A stretch of DNA of 64,000 nucleotides from Clarkia xantiana subsp. parviflora (taxonomy: Eukaryota; Streptophyta; Magnoliopsida; Myrtales; Onagraceae). Of this stretch, positions 1-13,136 are shown one piece after another (position 1 is the first letter of the stretch; each line of letters opens with the position of its first letter). Both the position numbers and the translations under genes were made by a program. The stretch spans positions 49,401,774-49,465,773 of the forward strand of contig JAPTYO010000001.1 in the NCBI GenBank assembly GCA_036873135.1. Reading direction: 5' to 3'. The notes under the pieces are model-generated. The model did no database searches. It saw nothing but the letters and a program-made list of their open reading frames with translations, and had not been told where the DNA came from.

Positions 1-2640
1 ACTATATATCAAAAGAACATATATTAAAAGAATATATAAATGTTACAATATATATAACATTAAAAATATATGAGATTATATATCATTTAGAATGTCTTAA
101 TAAATATTTTCACATAAAAAAATAAATATTCGTAGATTAGGGTATCTTAAAATTATAACTCTTTGATTACGATTTTCAAAGTAAAAATTATTGTAATAAA
201 ATAAATTAAACAAATAAATTTATTAAAATTAAAATTCTAAATTATTATTTAATAACATTAATTTTTTTATTCCATTCTAAAGTTTATAATCATTAATTGT
301 ATCACGTGACATAATGCTACTCATTTTGTAGTAGAAGCTTTACAATTGATTTTAAATCTTAAAATTTTCGGTTTCACCCATTGTTATTATCTAATTTAAT
401 CCAACACAATTATATTTTTTTAAATTAGTTCATAATTTTTGTTGTTAAGCAGGAGGTTACAAAGATAAAGTATGAGCAAATATATATAATTTAATAATTA
501 AAAACACTATTGAAAAACTTGTTACAAATCAAATAATATTCTCAAAACCATTATATAATATTTTTGGTCATTCTATTGTAATTTTTCGTGACAAATCAAA
601 TAAAATAAATGTTACAAATAATTACTAAAATCACTACGGTAAAATTGGTAAGCTGCTCAAAAAAATATAATATAGATGAAAAAATATCTAGATTATATAT
701 ATTTCTCTTGAGTCATAAGATTAATTTGCAATATATATAAAAGGGTTCACCTCATTCATAATGTATTACAATATCGTTCACTTGGTTTCTTTCAACCTAA
801 AGAAGAATATAAGTACAATGGCAAAAAAAAAATCTGTGAGAAGATAAGAAATATTATAAAGCATGTATATGAAGCAACGATAAAAACAAACAATTATAAC
901 TAATATACTGCAAAAACATGATTATCTTTGTCAATACAACAACCATCGTAGCTTAATTGAGCAGTGAAAATTAATCAATAACAACATTAGTAAATCAACA
1001 ATCTTAATTAGTGAAAGTAAAGTCAACCAAACAAAAGTGAATTTAAGCAAACAAATAAAATACCTAACAAAGTGAAGATTAGAGAAATATAAAGAATGAA
1101 TTATTACCTTTATTTAACTCTTTTATGAATATGGTAATCATCCACATAGTCATGAGAAGTTTAGTTGCACTTACAATAATATATCACAACGATAAATCAA
1201 TTGAAACTCTAGGAAAAAAAATTCGTATGGAGATTAACCAATTCAAAAAAGAAAGGGAGTACCTTTGATAAAAAAAAATATTTTGAAGCTCGTTCTGCCG
1301 CCATCTCCATTATAGTGTTCTTCATCGTCCTGTGGAAGTAGCTAGCAGACAATATACACATGATATTTTCGTTCTAAATAATATTGTATGGATAATAATA
1401 AAATAAATCGCATCAATGTGCATCTAAATTATTTAGGAATTTAGATGTTGCTTCATATTGAGAGGTTACACAACGTAGGTGGTGGTGGTGTAGACAAAAT
1501 TAGTTTAGGGTTTGTATAATGCATGCATATATATATTACATGAATATTCTAAAATGTACAATATGGAAATTAACTTTTGGAATGTGAATATGCTAAACTT
1601 AAGAGAATATATATTGTTCTCTTAATATCTTAATTAATTTTAACGAAACCCAATTATTTATTCAGTAAATATTATATATATACATATATATTACTATTAA
1701 ATAAATATAAAAAGATGATGTATGGATAGAAACTTTAGGTGGCGTCTATAGGGAATTATTGGTTAAGTAGAAGTTTTCCTAAGTTTACCTTACGTTAATT
1801 TTTTTACAATTTAAATAACTAATTTAGAATTATTTAAATTTAAGTAATAAATAAGTGCTTACGTGGCGGCCTATGGTCTTCCGGAACCAAACTGTATAGA
1901 TTTGCTATTTAAAAGGAAACTTTTAATTAATTTGTTTCTTTAAATTGCGTAGAGACTAAAATAGGAAATACAAATACTTCTTAATTTTCAATCAATCAAT
2001 ATTATGTATCCAAATTTAGAGAACCCCTATTAAATTCCGATTAAATTAGGAAATGCTGACTGGACATACTATCCACGTGTCAGTCAGAGGGCTTCCGGTA
2101 CCAAATTAATATAATATAGTAGATATTATATTATATTATATAATTTTATTTAATTTTTTTTATTAAGGCTCAACTTTTGTATTATCATCGGACTCGAGTC
2201 GATCATGTTCATGTATCATTCTCATAGACATCTCGATCATTTCTTATATCACCCAAGAGTCTGAGTCGATAATATATTAGTATCATATAAACGACGACAG
2301 CCAACACGTGTATAACGCGGGCAAATATCTAGTTTATTATAATTTAGATTTAGAGTTGAATGAAAAATATAATGGGCTTAGTTGTTGAATCATGAATAGT
2401 GAAGATCCAACGGTTTATAAGGTTTAGTTAATCTTTTCGGCCACTTAAAATGTTTAGTTAATCGGTGGACTATATTCTAATGTTTTATATGGGCTTGCTT
2501 AGGAGAATAAACAGAGTTGATGTGTTTTTCAATTACTTGTTTAATATTCACTAGTTTTTCATTTCCAATTCATATATTATTTTTTTTATAGTATGTTTGA
2601 TTGATGTTGATTTTTTATGCAATAAATTTTTGTTTTTCAT
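1..2640. other. AT-rich intergenic DNA, no gene recognised
   Basis: No reading frame here has coding character and no splice-linked frame was found. The stretch is very AT-rich with many short TA and A/T runs. Near 2300-2332 a GC-rich string followed by CTAG-T resembles a degenerate Helitron 3' end, but the hairpin is imperfect and no 5' end was found, so it is not called. Confidence 0.6.
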
Positions 2641-3300
2641 ATTTTTACTGTAATACATTTAAAATCTGTACACTTTCGGTGCATGTTAATGTTGACAGTT
2701 AAAATAGTCACGTAATTAATCTTAAATTTTTATTTTGTTCAGTTTAGTCTTCCAATTATATCACTAACTTCTTTTTTGCATAATTTAGTCTCTAAATTGT
2801 TCCAATAAAACTCTTAACTCGATTGACATAGCCCGGATCGAGCCTAGGGCAAGGCACGATCATAGTTCGGATCACCTGACCTAACCGACCCTAACCATGG
2901 TCGGACATATCCCTGGGTTCGACCCGAGTTAAGAAGTCAATTGGGACATAGACATCAATCAGACATAAGTCCCAGTTGACATATCCAAGGTCGAGCCCAA
3001 GGCTAGGTCTGACCATGATTAAGGTCGGCTAGGTCAGGTTACCTAACTATGGTCGGACCTAAACCTTTACTCGACTCGGGTTAGGTCAATAGAGCCAATG
3101 TTTCGAGTGGAAAAATTTTAAGACTAAATCATACTAAAAAAATTAGTGATATAAATTGGAGGACTAAACAGAATAAAATAAAAAGTTTGGGTTACTCATG
3201 TGCAAGTCGCAAGACTATTTAACAATCAACATTATCAGTTGAATAAGTGATGCACCAAAAGTGTACAAGTTCTAAACATATTGAACCAAAAGTACAAAAA
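2640..3300. repeat. Long inverted-repeat (foldback) element
   Basis: The two halves are near reverse complements. The left side reads through GTACACTTTCGGTGCATG near 2677 and the right side mirrors it (GATGCACCAAAAGTGTAC near 3249). Inner arms carry matching 'tttagtc' and 'gactaaat' motifs, and the core is GC-richer with repeated tags such as CTAGGTCAGG and GGTCGGAC. No open frame is credible. The general plan (AT-rich arms, GC-rich core of short palindromic repeats) is the same as the foldback at 25348-25962. Exact ends and target duplication were not determined. The stretch 3300-3480 looks like a decayed second copy of the right half. Confidence 0.6.
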
Positions 3301-3540
3301 AAAATAAAAATAGTTACACCAATAATCAACATTAGTCAAATATGTTGTACCAAAAGCTCGATTGGTCTAGCTCGAGTCGAGCCCGGTACTAGATCAAACC
3401 ATGATTGGAGTCCTCTAAATCTGGCGAATCTAACCATAACCAGATCTAGCATTGGGCTCAACCCGAACTAAGCCAATCGAGTTAACAGTGCAAGTAATAT
3501 CTAAATTATCACTCGCAGTTTGTATCTAAATTACTACTCA

Positions 3541-3547
<7 letters not shown>

Positions 3548-3583
<36 letters not shown>
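3548..3583. repeat. (TA)n microsatellite
   Basis: An uninterrupted run of TA dinucleotides lies just left of the Helitron 3' end. Similar TA runs occur at about 20655-20713, 33790-33837 and 48557-48593, and trinucleotide runs at about 5265-5287 (AAT), 20713-20746 (AAT), 53188-53218 (ATT) and 53971-53996 (AGT). Confidence 0.85.
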
Positions 3584-3585
<2 letters not shown>

Positions 3586-3626
3586 TAGTTGAACTTAGCA
3601 CTATTGCACCGTCGTTTTATAATATA

Positions 3627-5331
3627 CTAGTTATTAACGTGTGCACGCGTATCGGTCGTCTAAATTTCAAGATATATAATTTATCTTAAACTTTCTAATA
3701 TGATAATATCTAATTAATACATGAGCAACTTGAGGGGCTGGGAGAAAAAAAAGAACGACAAATGTAATTCATAACGAAAAAAAATAGAAAGATGATAATT
3801 ATGTACAAAATTAACTATTGTTTTCCATTACGGTACTAAATTAGCTTTAATATATATTTACGGTTAGAACTAATAATGAGTTACATCGCGTATGAGTATG
3901 ACGTGAGTTATTAACGATAAAGTTGTATCTAACTCATCAACTTGAGAGTGAAGAATGTAAACCCGTATTTAACCACTTAGAGTCATTAGTGAAACAGTTT
4001 GACCTATACAAACGTAACTATACACGTTCCATGCAATTTTATACCATAATACCAACAAAAATTGATTTAACGCCAAAGGAAAATTCAATTCATTAAAATC
4101 AAAAGTTTATACTTGACTTTACATCAATTATTTATTTAAATACTAATTAGGTTGTACACAATTTGATTAAATTGACAGATGGAAGAACTAAATTAATAGT
4201 TCGAGACCCTAAATGATGGACGATGAGTAACATGTTATCCGTAAAAGGTCAAAATTCAAGAACCTTTGTTGACGCATATACAAAAAAATCTCAACATGTA
4301 CTCTAAGTGTACACGAGTTGAATACATATCATAATTTGGGGGTGACTCGAATTTATAGGTATATTGCATTAAGAAGTTAATGATAATTAATGTAAAATGT
4401 AAGTTAAGTGACTTAGCAAAAAAATTAATGCGATTTAACTAATGAAAATTTTAGTAACTCTCAAATAGAGTATGGACTAACTCATCAATTTTTTAAATCA
4501 CTAATGTCTGAAGTTTATTGAATTCACCTTAAATATTTATTTAACTGCTAATTAGGATATATACCTAATATGATTGAATTTACAAACACAAGAACTAAAT
4601 CAATAGTTCGAGTCAATAAGTATTGAACATTGAGTAACACGGTATATGTAAAGTCAAACTACAGGAACTAGGTTGATCCATATTTTGATAGGTTATATGA
4701 GTTGGCAAGTGACTGATTTATGCGATACAAAAATGTTAAAGGGCGGAACATCACCAAATCTGTGATATGGTAAATGAAACAATGCATGCACCCAGCATTT
4801 GCACATATTGAATGCGTATCATATGTTAAGGATGACTCTAATTGATGGATTCAGATCTCCTGCCCACTCTTCATGCCCCAGATTGTGCCTCACCATTTAG
4901 ATTTTGACACGTGTCCTTAAATTTAATTTTTCTTCTAGGTTTCACAAATCTCAGTAGGGTTTTAGAGAAAAAAAACCACAAAATTAATTACACACAGAAC
5001 ACGTGTCATAATCTTAACGATAAGACACGATCTTGAACAAGAAGAGTGGGGCAGGAGATATGCATCCCTAATTGATAAGTTTATTGGATTGAGAATTTAA
5101 TAATAACTACAGCGACATGTCAATTAAGCGAACTTAAAAAATAAAAATAACAAAATTTAACGAAATGATTTTTAAGTAATAGTAAAGATAAATAAATAGG
5201 TCTCAAAGATTATAAAGACTAAATCATCAATTTTATAATTTTATGGGAACTAAATATTATATATAATAATAATAATAATAATAATAAAATTAAAAATGTT
5301 GAAAATGTACATATTATATTGGTATATATAT
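3627..5331 (-). mobile_element. Non-autonomous Helitron, minus orientation, 3' end at left
   Basis: Read on the minus strand, the element ends in CTAG (3627-3630) next to a T. A GC-rich hairpin-like string lies about 11 nt inside, as expected for a Helitron 3' end. It is homologous along most of its length to the copies at 17658-19222 and 19223-20800 (for example the AACGTAACTATACACG stretch). The 5' end at right retains TATATTGGTATATA, matching the 5' terminus of the intact copies at 35834 and 51907, but it runs into a TA microsatellite and then the element at 5338. It encodes no helicase or Rep protein, so it must have been mobilised in trans. It carries the nested MITE at 4847-5067. Confidence 0.7.
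4847..5067. mobile_element. Mutator-like MITE nested in the Helitron
   Basis: The 221-bp element has terminal inverted repeats of about 25 bp: GGATTCAGATCTCCTGCC at the left, and at the right the reverse complement of GGATGCATATCTCCTGCC. It is flanked by a perfect 9-bp target duplication CTAATTGAT (4838-4846 and 5068-5076). A 9-bp duplication with TIRs of this size is typical of Mutator-like elements. The related Helitron at 17658-19222 has the unoccupied site, a single CTAATTGAT at 18887-18895. The body contains a CACGTG-containing string and no coding capacity. Confidence 0.8.
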
Positions 5332-5337
5332 ATATAT

Positions 5338-5858
5338 GGGTTAAGAACCTATATATAAACAGTTTAAAGTTTGCGTAATGTTGAAATTTAGTGTTTGGAG
5401 TTTGATGTTAAAATGAAAAATTCCAGATTTCATTTTTTTTTAAAATTTAGTATCTCCGTACTTCATTTTCTTTCCCTTTAATTATTTTCATCAATACACT
5501 CACCCACTCATAATACATCACTATTTAGCTTTCACAAAATTGCCAAATTTCTTCAAAAATTTGGACATAAAAAATAAAAGGTTTCTGGCAAAGTGGTGTA
5601 GAAGCGACAACAAAGCGGTATTTACTTGCGCGGATGTGGCCAACTTCTTAGGTGACGGTCCTGGCAAGGTGACGAGAAATGAGCATGCATGTGAGCTCGA
5701 ATTTGACAGTCGGTTTTGTCGGGATTGACTTCTCTAATTACATCGAGACACTAAATTTCAACAAAAATAAAACCTAGGACTCTCCATTTTAAAATTTCAA
5801 ACTTCAAACACTAAATTTCAACATTTGGCAAACATTGAACTATTTTAAGCTCTTAACC
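5338..5858. mobile_element. Mutator-like foldback MITE (GGGTTAA type)
   Basis: The left end GGGTTAAGAACC and the right end, whose reverse complement is GGTTAAGAGCTT, are followed by matching subterminal sequence: AATGTTGAAATTTAGTGTTT on the left, its complement AAACACTAAATTTCAACATT on the right. The flanks are TA-rich (TATATATAT left, TTATATATT right), so the target duplication is only approximate. The short frame at 5540-5728 lies wholly inside and is not considered a gene. It inserted at, or next to, the 5' end of the preceding Helitron. Confidence 0.65.
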
Positions 5859-7060
5859 TTATATATTATTCGCATCTAAATACGAAAACTTAACAACATC
5901 GTGAGCTCGATTATACAAACTGCAAGTAATATCTCGGTCATTCATTCCATCAAAGGAGCAAACGAAACACAAATAAATATGTTAACTGGGTTTCATACAC
6001 AAGAGGAAATATACCTCATTAATTAGACTTTAATATTTTCTCTTTTTGCTATTTTATTATTGTTGGATTGTGATTAGTTAAATTTATTTGAGTTTTGCTG
6101 ATTAATAAAGATAATGAATTTATTTGTGAAAAAATAATATGAAAACATGTGTCAGAAGTAGAATCAATATAAGCAGAACATAAAGAGTTGAAGAAGAAAA
6201 TAGTAAAAAAGTATAAAGACGTCCCAGAAGAAATTCTTCCTTTAAAAAAAAAAGAGGTGGCAGACTAGTCTTCTACCGACTTGAAAGAAACTCAATACTC
6301 TTAAAAATAGTGAAGTGGCAACTAGCCTTCTACCGACTTAAAACTAACTTATACTCTTAAAAATAGTGAAGTGACGACTAGTTTACAGCTGTCATAAAAA
6401 AAAATTCATCATCTTAAGGAATTATGAAGTGACGACCAACCGTCATAAACAAAAATTCATCATCTTAAGCCAACGACCTTAGCGGGACCGTAGGAGCCGG
6501 CTCCAAGCCATCCAAGACTTTATGATCTAACACTATGAATATTACTTATTTAGATATCACAATAAAACATATACTTATTCTGATTTATAAATCATTCTTC
6601 AAACAATTAAATATTGATTAATTAATTGCTTTCAACAATATACTTAATAAAGTGGTGCTTCTGATGTGTATGAATCATTCTTCGGCAATTAAATCTTATT
6701 TAATAGTTTTCAAAAGTTTAACAAAGTTTTTTAAAGGTTAACAAGTTTCTTTTGGGAGTTTGTCAATTTTGCATTAAGAATGTAGAAAAATCTGATACAT
6801 GAATTCAAATTATATGCTATTATATATGTTCATTATTGATATTTGGTTAAAAATATCACATACAAGCACCAAGATCGACTAATTTAATATAATATGATAG
6901 TGTGATACGAACACACAACAAATTTTTTTTAAACCTGATCGCATTTATGAGCATAGCACAAACAAAACAAAGCCATGTATTTAGTAAGTATAACATGATA
7001 CAATACATACAATATATTACAAACATATACATGATTTATCACTCGGGATTTTTGGGAAGA
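5859..7060. repeat. Intergenic DNA with a short tandem repeat at about 6250-6470
   Basis: Within otherwise featureless AT-rich sequence, roughly 60-bp units are repeated imperfectly at about 6250-6470. Each contains variants of TAGTGAAGTGGC, CTAGCCTTCTACCGACTT and ATACTCTTAAAA. The last units are instead built on GTGACGACCAAC and AATTCATCATCTTAAG. No coding frame or RNA gene was recognised. Confidence 0.5.
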
Positions 7061-7071
7061 AGCAATATTAC

Positions 7072-7491
7072 ATTTTAGTATCTTAACTATTAGTCATTGG
7101 CCCTTAGTATTTTTTTTTTACCTTTATGTGTCCTAACTATTTGAAATATGGGTATTTAATAACATAAGACGCGATTAACTCAGTTAGGGATCATTTTGGT
7201 CTGAGCTCATGTCAGATATGGTCACCCAATCTGGGTGACTATGTTTAACATGAGCTCGGATTAAAGAGAGTCATCTAGCTCAACCAACTGAGTTATGATC
7301 GATCTAGATTTTATTTGGTCAAGGTGAGCTAGGGGATTGACTTGATCCAGATTTGTGGTGGTCATGGTCTCCAACTAGTTTTGATATAGACTCGGACCAA
7401 CGAGAGTTTCGAACTAGGTGAATTAAAACATAGATTAATTAATGAATAATCACACTACGAATACTTGAAACAATCAAAAGTTAGAAAATAT
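7072..7491. repeat. Diverged repeat related to the one at 41790-45576
   Basis: This stretch aligns with the sequence flanking the LTR retrotransposon at 41863-45157. Both start with a TTTTAGTA(T/C)-TTAA-TA-CAGTCATT-like left end and both contain the TTAGGGA, GTCAGA, GGTCACC and GAGCTCGGA-like blocks. The copy here lacks the LTR element, so it approximates the empty target. Its right part is interrupted by the element at 7492-8570. Confidence 0.5.
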
Positions 7492-8570
7492 GGTTAAGAA
7501 TCCAAAAACGGTATCAAGTGTGCCTCATGTATCAGTTTGGTGTGCAAGATCAAATCGATTTCCCAAGTTTCATATTTGTTACAATTTGGTGTCTCCGTTG
7601 GTGTTAATTTTGATAGATGTTGGTCACATGCTTGTCAAATAATCCAATTAAATTTTAAATTCCAAATTTACCCACGAAATGAAGTGTGCTTGTCACGTAC
7701 CTTTTTTTGTGCCCAAATCAAGTTCAAACTTGAAATGATGGGAATACCCATCTGCCTAATGCAAGTTTCAGATACCAAATAGCAACAACATTAATAGTTC
7801 ATACATTCTTAAACAACAAGTCATAAATCTCAGACAACAGAAAGCAACAACAATAATACTTCATACCTTCTCTTTCAATAAATAAAGGATAGACCTTACA
7901 TAAATTAAACATATATTTCCCTACAAAGAACAGGGTCGGGCAAAGGAAAACTACCAGAGCTAATTGGAGGATGTTGGGTATGACATAACTGGGCGATGGA
8001 CCGATTGAGAAGCGAGAACAGAAGTTGCGGGCACCGGCAAAGAGCAGGGAGCGGCGGGACTTAGAGGTGGGTGGCTCGAAATCAGAGGTGAGTGGCAGGA
8101 ATCGGAGGTGGGTGGCTCGGAAAAGGAAGTGGGTGGCTCGGAATTATAGGTGGGTGGCTCGGAATTGTAGGTGGGTGGCCGGGATCGGAGGTGGTTAGCT
8201 TGGAATCGGAGGTGAGTGTGGCTCAAAATCGGAGGTGGAGAACGGTGAAGAAATCTTGGACGAAGAGGGAGGTGGGGGAAATGGGAAGTAGGGAGAGGAA
8301 AATGAGAGGGGAGTGGCCGGAATTAGAGATGGGTGACTCAGAATCGGAGCTGGGGAGCAGGGAAGAAATCTTGAACCAGGAGGTAGTGGAAATAGGGTGA
8401 GGGGTAAAATTATTTTCATCTCATTCCATTAAAGTCGACTATAAAATCGGACGGAAAATCAGATTGCGACAAAAATAAAATTTGAGACTGTCGATATTAA
8501 CTATTTAATTTCGGTAAACCAAATTGACACATAAGACAAAGTTGAGACAATTTTTAGGTTCTTTTAACCC
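7492..8570. mobile_element. Mutator-like foldback element with minisatellite core
   Basis: The ends GGTTAAGAATCC (left) and GGGTTAAAAGAACC (right, reverse complement) begin subterminal arms that keep matching in blocks such as CAGTTTGGTGTGC versus CAATTTGGTTTACC. A perfect 10-bp target duplication TAGAAAATAT lies at 7482-7491 and 8571-8580. The core at about 8064-8194 is a 17-18-bp minisatellite of the form GGTGGGTGGCTCGGAAT. Frames across it on both strands give low-complexity protein (SEPPTYN-like or GGWLG-like) and are repeat artefacts, not genes. Confidence 0.75.
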
Positions 8571-8580
8571 TAGAAAATAT

Positions 8581-11500
8581 TAAAATATTATGAAAAAAAG
8601 TTCGTTATGGAAGAACAACTATTAGTGCTCCCTTACACGCTTGGCCCATCTAGTAGCTTCTCAAACGTTGTTGTTTGTAAGAAGTAACCTCAAAGGATAT
8701 TTGATTGATGTCAGCAAATAAAGATACCATTTTCCCAAACTTAAAACTTAACAGATCTTGGACTCTCTGTCTCCCAATCTTTTGAGGGGAACTTTTAATT
8801 AATCTATTCATATATATGGTACACATCATTACCTATATATAGCCATTAAGTATTAAAATAACAATAGCTTTATTTATTAATTTATTCACTAACATTCCTA
8901 ATTAGCATGAAAGGCCACATGTAGAAGAGGTGAGTCATCACCCTTTTGGAATATTTAATTACCTGGATTCATTATTGCCATTAATAGTATCCTAGAAGCT
9001 TCATTTTACTATACTATTCATCAAATTAAACAAGCCACAAGTTGAACAGATAAAATTTCACCCAAAAAAAAACACAAATAAAAGGATGTGTTATGGGAAT
9101 GTTTCTCATAAAAGCAACATATTTTGAAGAAATTAGTATAATCTTTGACAAAGAAAAATCCAGAATTTTAAGTTAAAGATTTATAAATCATATAGTATTA
9201 TTGTTATTGTTATAGTACATGATGACAATCTTAAAAGCAGGCATTTCTAGGATTATAGAAATCAACAGATGTAGAGTTCTCATTGGATGATAAGCCACTT
9301 TCAACTTTCAAGAAAACATAAAACCACCCCACTTAAACTTTTCTTCTGTTGAATCAAGATAACTATGTGTTGATTCTTAGCTGTTAGCATGATCATCATG
9401 AAAATATAAGTAAGTAGTATGTGATGTCATAAATATCAGAAGGTATTATGTAACACCTATATCAGGACAGTGAAATATATACACTTCCAAATAAACCAAA
9501 TAATATGTATGGCGAATAAATATTTCAGCTATATAAAAATTTCTTACTATATTGTATATAATAGAAATAAATTTAAAGCATGATCGAATTCCTATTTTAA
9601 TCCACTGTATCTTGAACTGTTAAGGAAAAACAATACTTTTTTAATAGTGCACTCCATTACTAATTATCTCCGCTAGTTTTGATTTGAGGTAATAAAAAAA
9701 CAAATAGGGTTGGATAGACTAGCGAACACATAATTTCAGCTTTGACAAAATAATTCTACCAATAGTGAGCATTTAATTTAATTTTATTTTTGCCACTAAA
9801 AAATAACGGGTAGTAATGATAACTCTAAGTCTTATCTCAATATAATGTTTAGACTCTATTATTTACGATATGAGGTTTTGTTCAATGAGATTCAATGAAT
9901 AATAATCAAAGCATGCATTGTTTTATTAATGTAACCCACCAGCAATTTAGAATAGTTAAGAGGCCGACTAGTTTAATCTAGTAAAATCGCCTCATTTTAT
10001 GACTGATGCGGTATATGACTCAAGAGAAATTTGATATTTAATCAAATCACCGCGGGGTGACTCTACAATAATTTGAACACGAAATTTCGAAGTCAAACCA
10101 CACGAGGTTAAACACTCTAAACCGCTAGACCATAGCTATGGATGTAGAGAGCAGTTATTTAACTTGATGTTTAATTTCGAGTTTGTTAAATTTGAAATTT
10201 CTCCATAATTTATTGTTATTATTTTTTGCAAAAATAATTTAAAAAAATAGAATCTAGATAAGCTCTAACTAAGCGTTCATGCAAGGTGAATTGAATCTTG
10301 ACATAAATTAGGTGTTCCTTCCAGAAGCTTGAGAAAGATTAGCCTTTCATTATCTTCTGTAAAAGATATGATTAAGACTATCTTGGTGAAACTTTAACAA
10401 CTAGCTAGCTCCCACAAACTTTAAATTTGCAAAAAATCTGACAAAATATCAGCTTCTGTATTAATACGTACGGTAATCTACTTCTAAACCAAAATTACTT
10501 TGCATTAATGTTCCTTTCAATCAGTATAAAAAAGTCCTAATGTCTAAAAAGGTAATTAATAGGCGAGATGCTAGAATACGTGAAAAAAATTGTGAAATTT
10601 TAATAGAAAACACTTCTAGAGCCACACGGCAATACATAATAACGTTCTCATTCTACTTTATGAACATCTATTACTTGACATGTCTCACTTGACAATTTTC
10701 TATGGATTTTTCACTACAAATTTTACATTTTAAAGATTTATTAATCTTTCTTTAAACAAGTAATATTAGCTCCCAGAAGAGAGGTGAATGATAATAGTAA
10801 CATACTATATGGATACATTTTTTTTACTTAGATGTTTTAAATTCAATTTTAAAACTTCTAGTGTATATATTGCTTAATTCCTATTAATTCGACAAGTAGA
10901 ACAATCAACAATTTCAAAGTTCTGAAACATAAATTTTTAATCAGCTTCACTGAAAAAATATTATAATATTTCAATTCGTATAATTATATTTTTTATTTAT
11001 TTAAATATAATATTATTTCAACACCTATGAATATATAGGTTACAATAAAACTTTATTTTAAGTACTATATATGTTTTTTTTATATTTTTATAAGAGTGTC
11101 ATTTACAAACTTTTTATGTTTAAATAGATGCTAAAAGCTTTATATATATAGAATAAAATTCGTATGCAGTGCGAATTAATTACTATTAATTAAAATATGA
11201 ATTCTCAAGTAAAAAAATATCATCGCATCAAACAATGCGCAAGTGAATAATAACAAAGAATATTATAATCTGTTTGATATAACAATCAGACCACATGTAG
11301 TTATCTTAAAATGATAAACTTACAATAGATACGACAAAATTACACTTAATTACACGGTTAATTAATATATAAACAAATCTGGTCTATACATGGCGGAACT
11401 GGATTGGCGCAGCAGTCTAAAGCTGGAGGATACGCGTGGCTCTAACACTTGGAAGATAGCAAGAGGGTCTAGCTAAGCCCAAGAGAGAGGAGAATTGGAT

Positions 11501-11800
11501 TCAAAGAATTAGTGGGAGGCAGATAATTAGTGTGATTAGATCATCAGCTAATCAATTATAATCATATATTTAATTACAAAGCTAATGAAAAGTGACCCAT
11601 TAATTAATCTCTCTAGTTTGCTGTTAAGTGTTAATCATCTCAAGACTACACCCACATATATAAGAAGCACAATGCATTGTTGTTTCCTCAGCAAATGTCT
11701 GCAGACAAGTAGGAGACAAACACAATCCATTACATTACCTATATTTATTGTTACTACTATTTATATATAAATAAATAAATAAATATACAGACACCTGTCT
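8581..11800. other. Intergenic DNA upstream of the MYB gene
   Basis: No gene was recognised. The region is AT-rich and holds a degraded SINE (9935-10142). At about 10575-10715 there is a weak foldback resembling the MITE at 45760-45926 (GTGAAA arms, TTTTCTATGGATTTTTCAC at the right). Confidence 0.5.
9935..10142 (-). mobile_element. Degraded tRNA-derived SINE
   Basis: This is homologous to the better copy at 56735-57008, sharing GAGGCCGAC, CTGATGCGGTATATGA, GGTGACTC, TTCGAAGTCAAACCAC and the CCGCTAGACCATAG end. On the minus strand it begins with the remains of an A-box (TGGTCTAGCGG) followed by a poor B-box (GTTCAAATT-like). It is too diverged to be active. Confidence 0.55.
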
Positions 11801-11855
11801 TGTCTATATATTTGAGGTCGTTAAGTATCTAGGGTTACAAATTCCTTAGTAGTTG

Positions 11856-13136
11856 ATGATGATGACAATGATGGGATGGGGATCTTCATCAACATCATCA
11901 AAAGATGGTTGGAGAAAGGGGCCTTGGACTCCTGAGGAAGACAAGCTGCTCACTGAGTATGTCAGGTTGCATGGTGAAGGAAGATGGAGCTCAGTTTCAA
12001 AGTCTTCTGGTAATTCATTTATTCATTCATTTCAAACACATGCTTATAATCAAATGTCTCTTCTATTAGGAAGATAGTATTATATGATGTAATTTATGTA
12101 TTGATGTTGTGTGGTGATTGTGTTTATAGGGCTAAATAGAAGTGGAAAGAGTTGTAGGTTGAGATGGGTGAACTACTTGAGGCCAGGGCTCAAGAGGGGC
12201 CAAATCACTCCTCAAGAGGAGGGCATTATCATTGAGCTTCATGCTCTTTGGGGCAACAAGTAATTTTTCTCTTAACTCTCTTTTTCTTCCTAAATACATA
12301 CATTTTGGGTTTCTTAATTAATATGTTAAGTACTACTAAATAAATTGAATTTCTATGATAGGTAAGAAGTAAACTAAACTTTCAAGTGCATAACAAAGTG
12401 CAAATTATATTGATTTTATGTTAAATGTGGTGTGAATCACGCACATAACATCCGCGCAATATATTTTACAAAAACACTTGTTAATGGAGAAATCAACATA
12501 TAATTTGTAGTGTACTATGCAATTGGATGTTTAATAAGTTTTTTTTGTCATAAACACAAATTAGTTTGTTTTTAGTCAAATACTCAAAGTTCAATTTGAT
12601 TTTCTCCTATATATGTACATGTTTGTGTTTCTTAATTGTATTTTTTAACTAATGCATATATTCAAACACATAGGTGGTCAACCATAGCTCGATATCTACC
12701 AGGAAGGACAGATAACGAGATAAAGAACTACTGGAGAACCCATTTCAAGAAGAAGGACAGGAACCCCAGTCTCAAGCAGCAAAAGAGGAAAGCTTGGCTA
12801 AAACAACAACAGCAAGAACAATTACAACAACCACCACCTCAGCTATCTGCAGCCACTGATGCAGTGCCATCTATCATGAACTCGGTTGAGGGCGTCGACC
12901 ACTGTTGTCCGGTGATAACGCCGGATTCCATGTCATCATGGTCGGACTTTCTAGGAGATGATGCACTTTTATTAGAAGGGTTGTTCAATTTAGATGACAC
13001 AAATAACACTCATCATGTTGACCACTTTGTGAACTGCAACAAGATGGCTATACAGAACCCTGCAGCTCTTGGTGCCTTCTCATACAATGGAGACGGAGAT
13101 GGATTTGGCAACAATGGAGGATTTTACATTTTCTAG
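11856..13136 (+). CDS. R2R3-MYB transcription factor
   Basis: Three exons, 11856-12009, 12130-12259 and 12674-13136, join in one frame of 248 codons with GT-AG introns. The R2 repeat (about residues 17-67) starts [12 protein letters not shown] and its helix 3 is [16 protein letters not shown]3 (about 70-118) has helix 3 [20 protein letters not shown]. The spaced tryptophans of R2 and R3 are present, with the usual hydrophobic replacement of the first R3 tryptophan. The exon 1/2 and 2/3 junctions sit at the classic R2R3-MYB positions. The C-terminal half is Gln-rich (about 140-155), then acidic around [20 protein letters not shown], a plausible activation region. The start is the first of several ATGs after an in-frame TTG. 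The WVNYLRP signature recalls the MYB27/MYB48/MYB59/MYB79 part of the family, but I do not assign an orthologue. The role is DNA-binding regulation in the nucleus; targets are unknown. Confidence 0.93.

Noticed and set aside
2295..2332. Possible Helitron 3' end (CTAG-T after a GC-rich string)
   Set aside because: The hairpin is imperfect and no matching 5' end or second copy was found.
5540..5728. 62-codon frame
   Set aside because: It lies inside a MITE, starts without ATG, and has no recognisable domain.
7960..8419. Overlapping frames on both strands (88, 102 and 74 codons)
   Set aside because: They arise from the GGTGGGTGGCTCGGAAT minisatellite in a foldback transposon.
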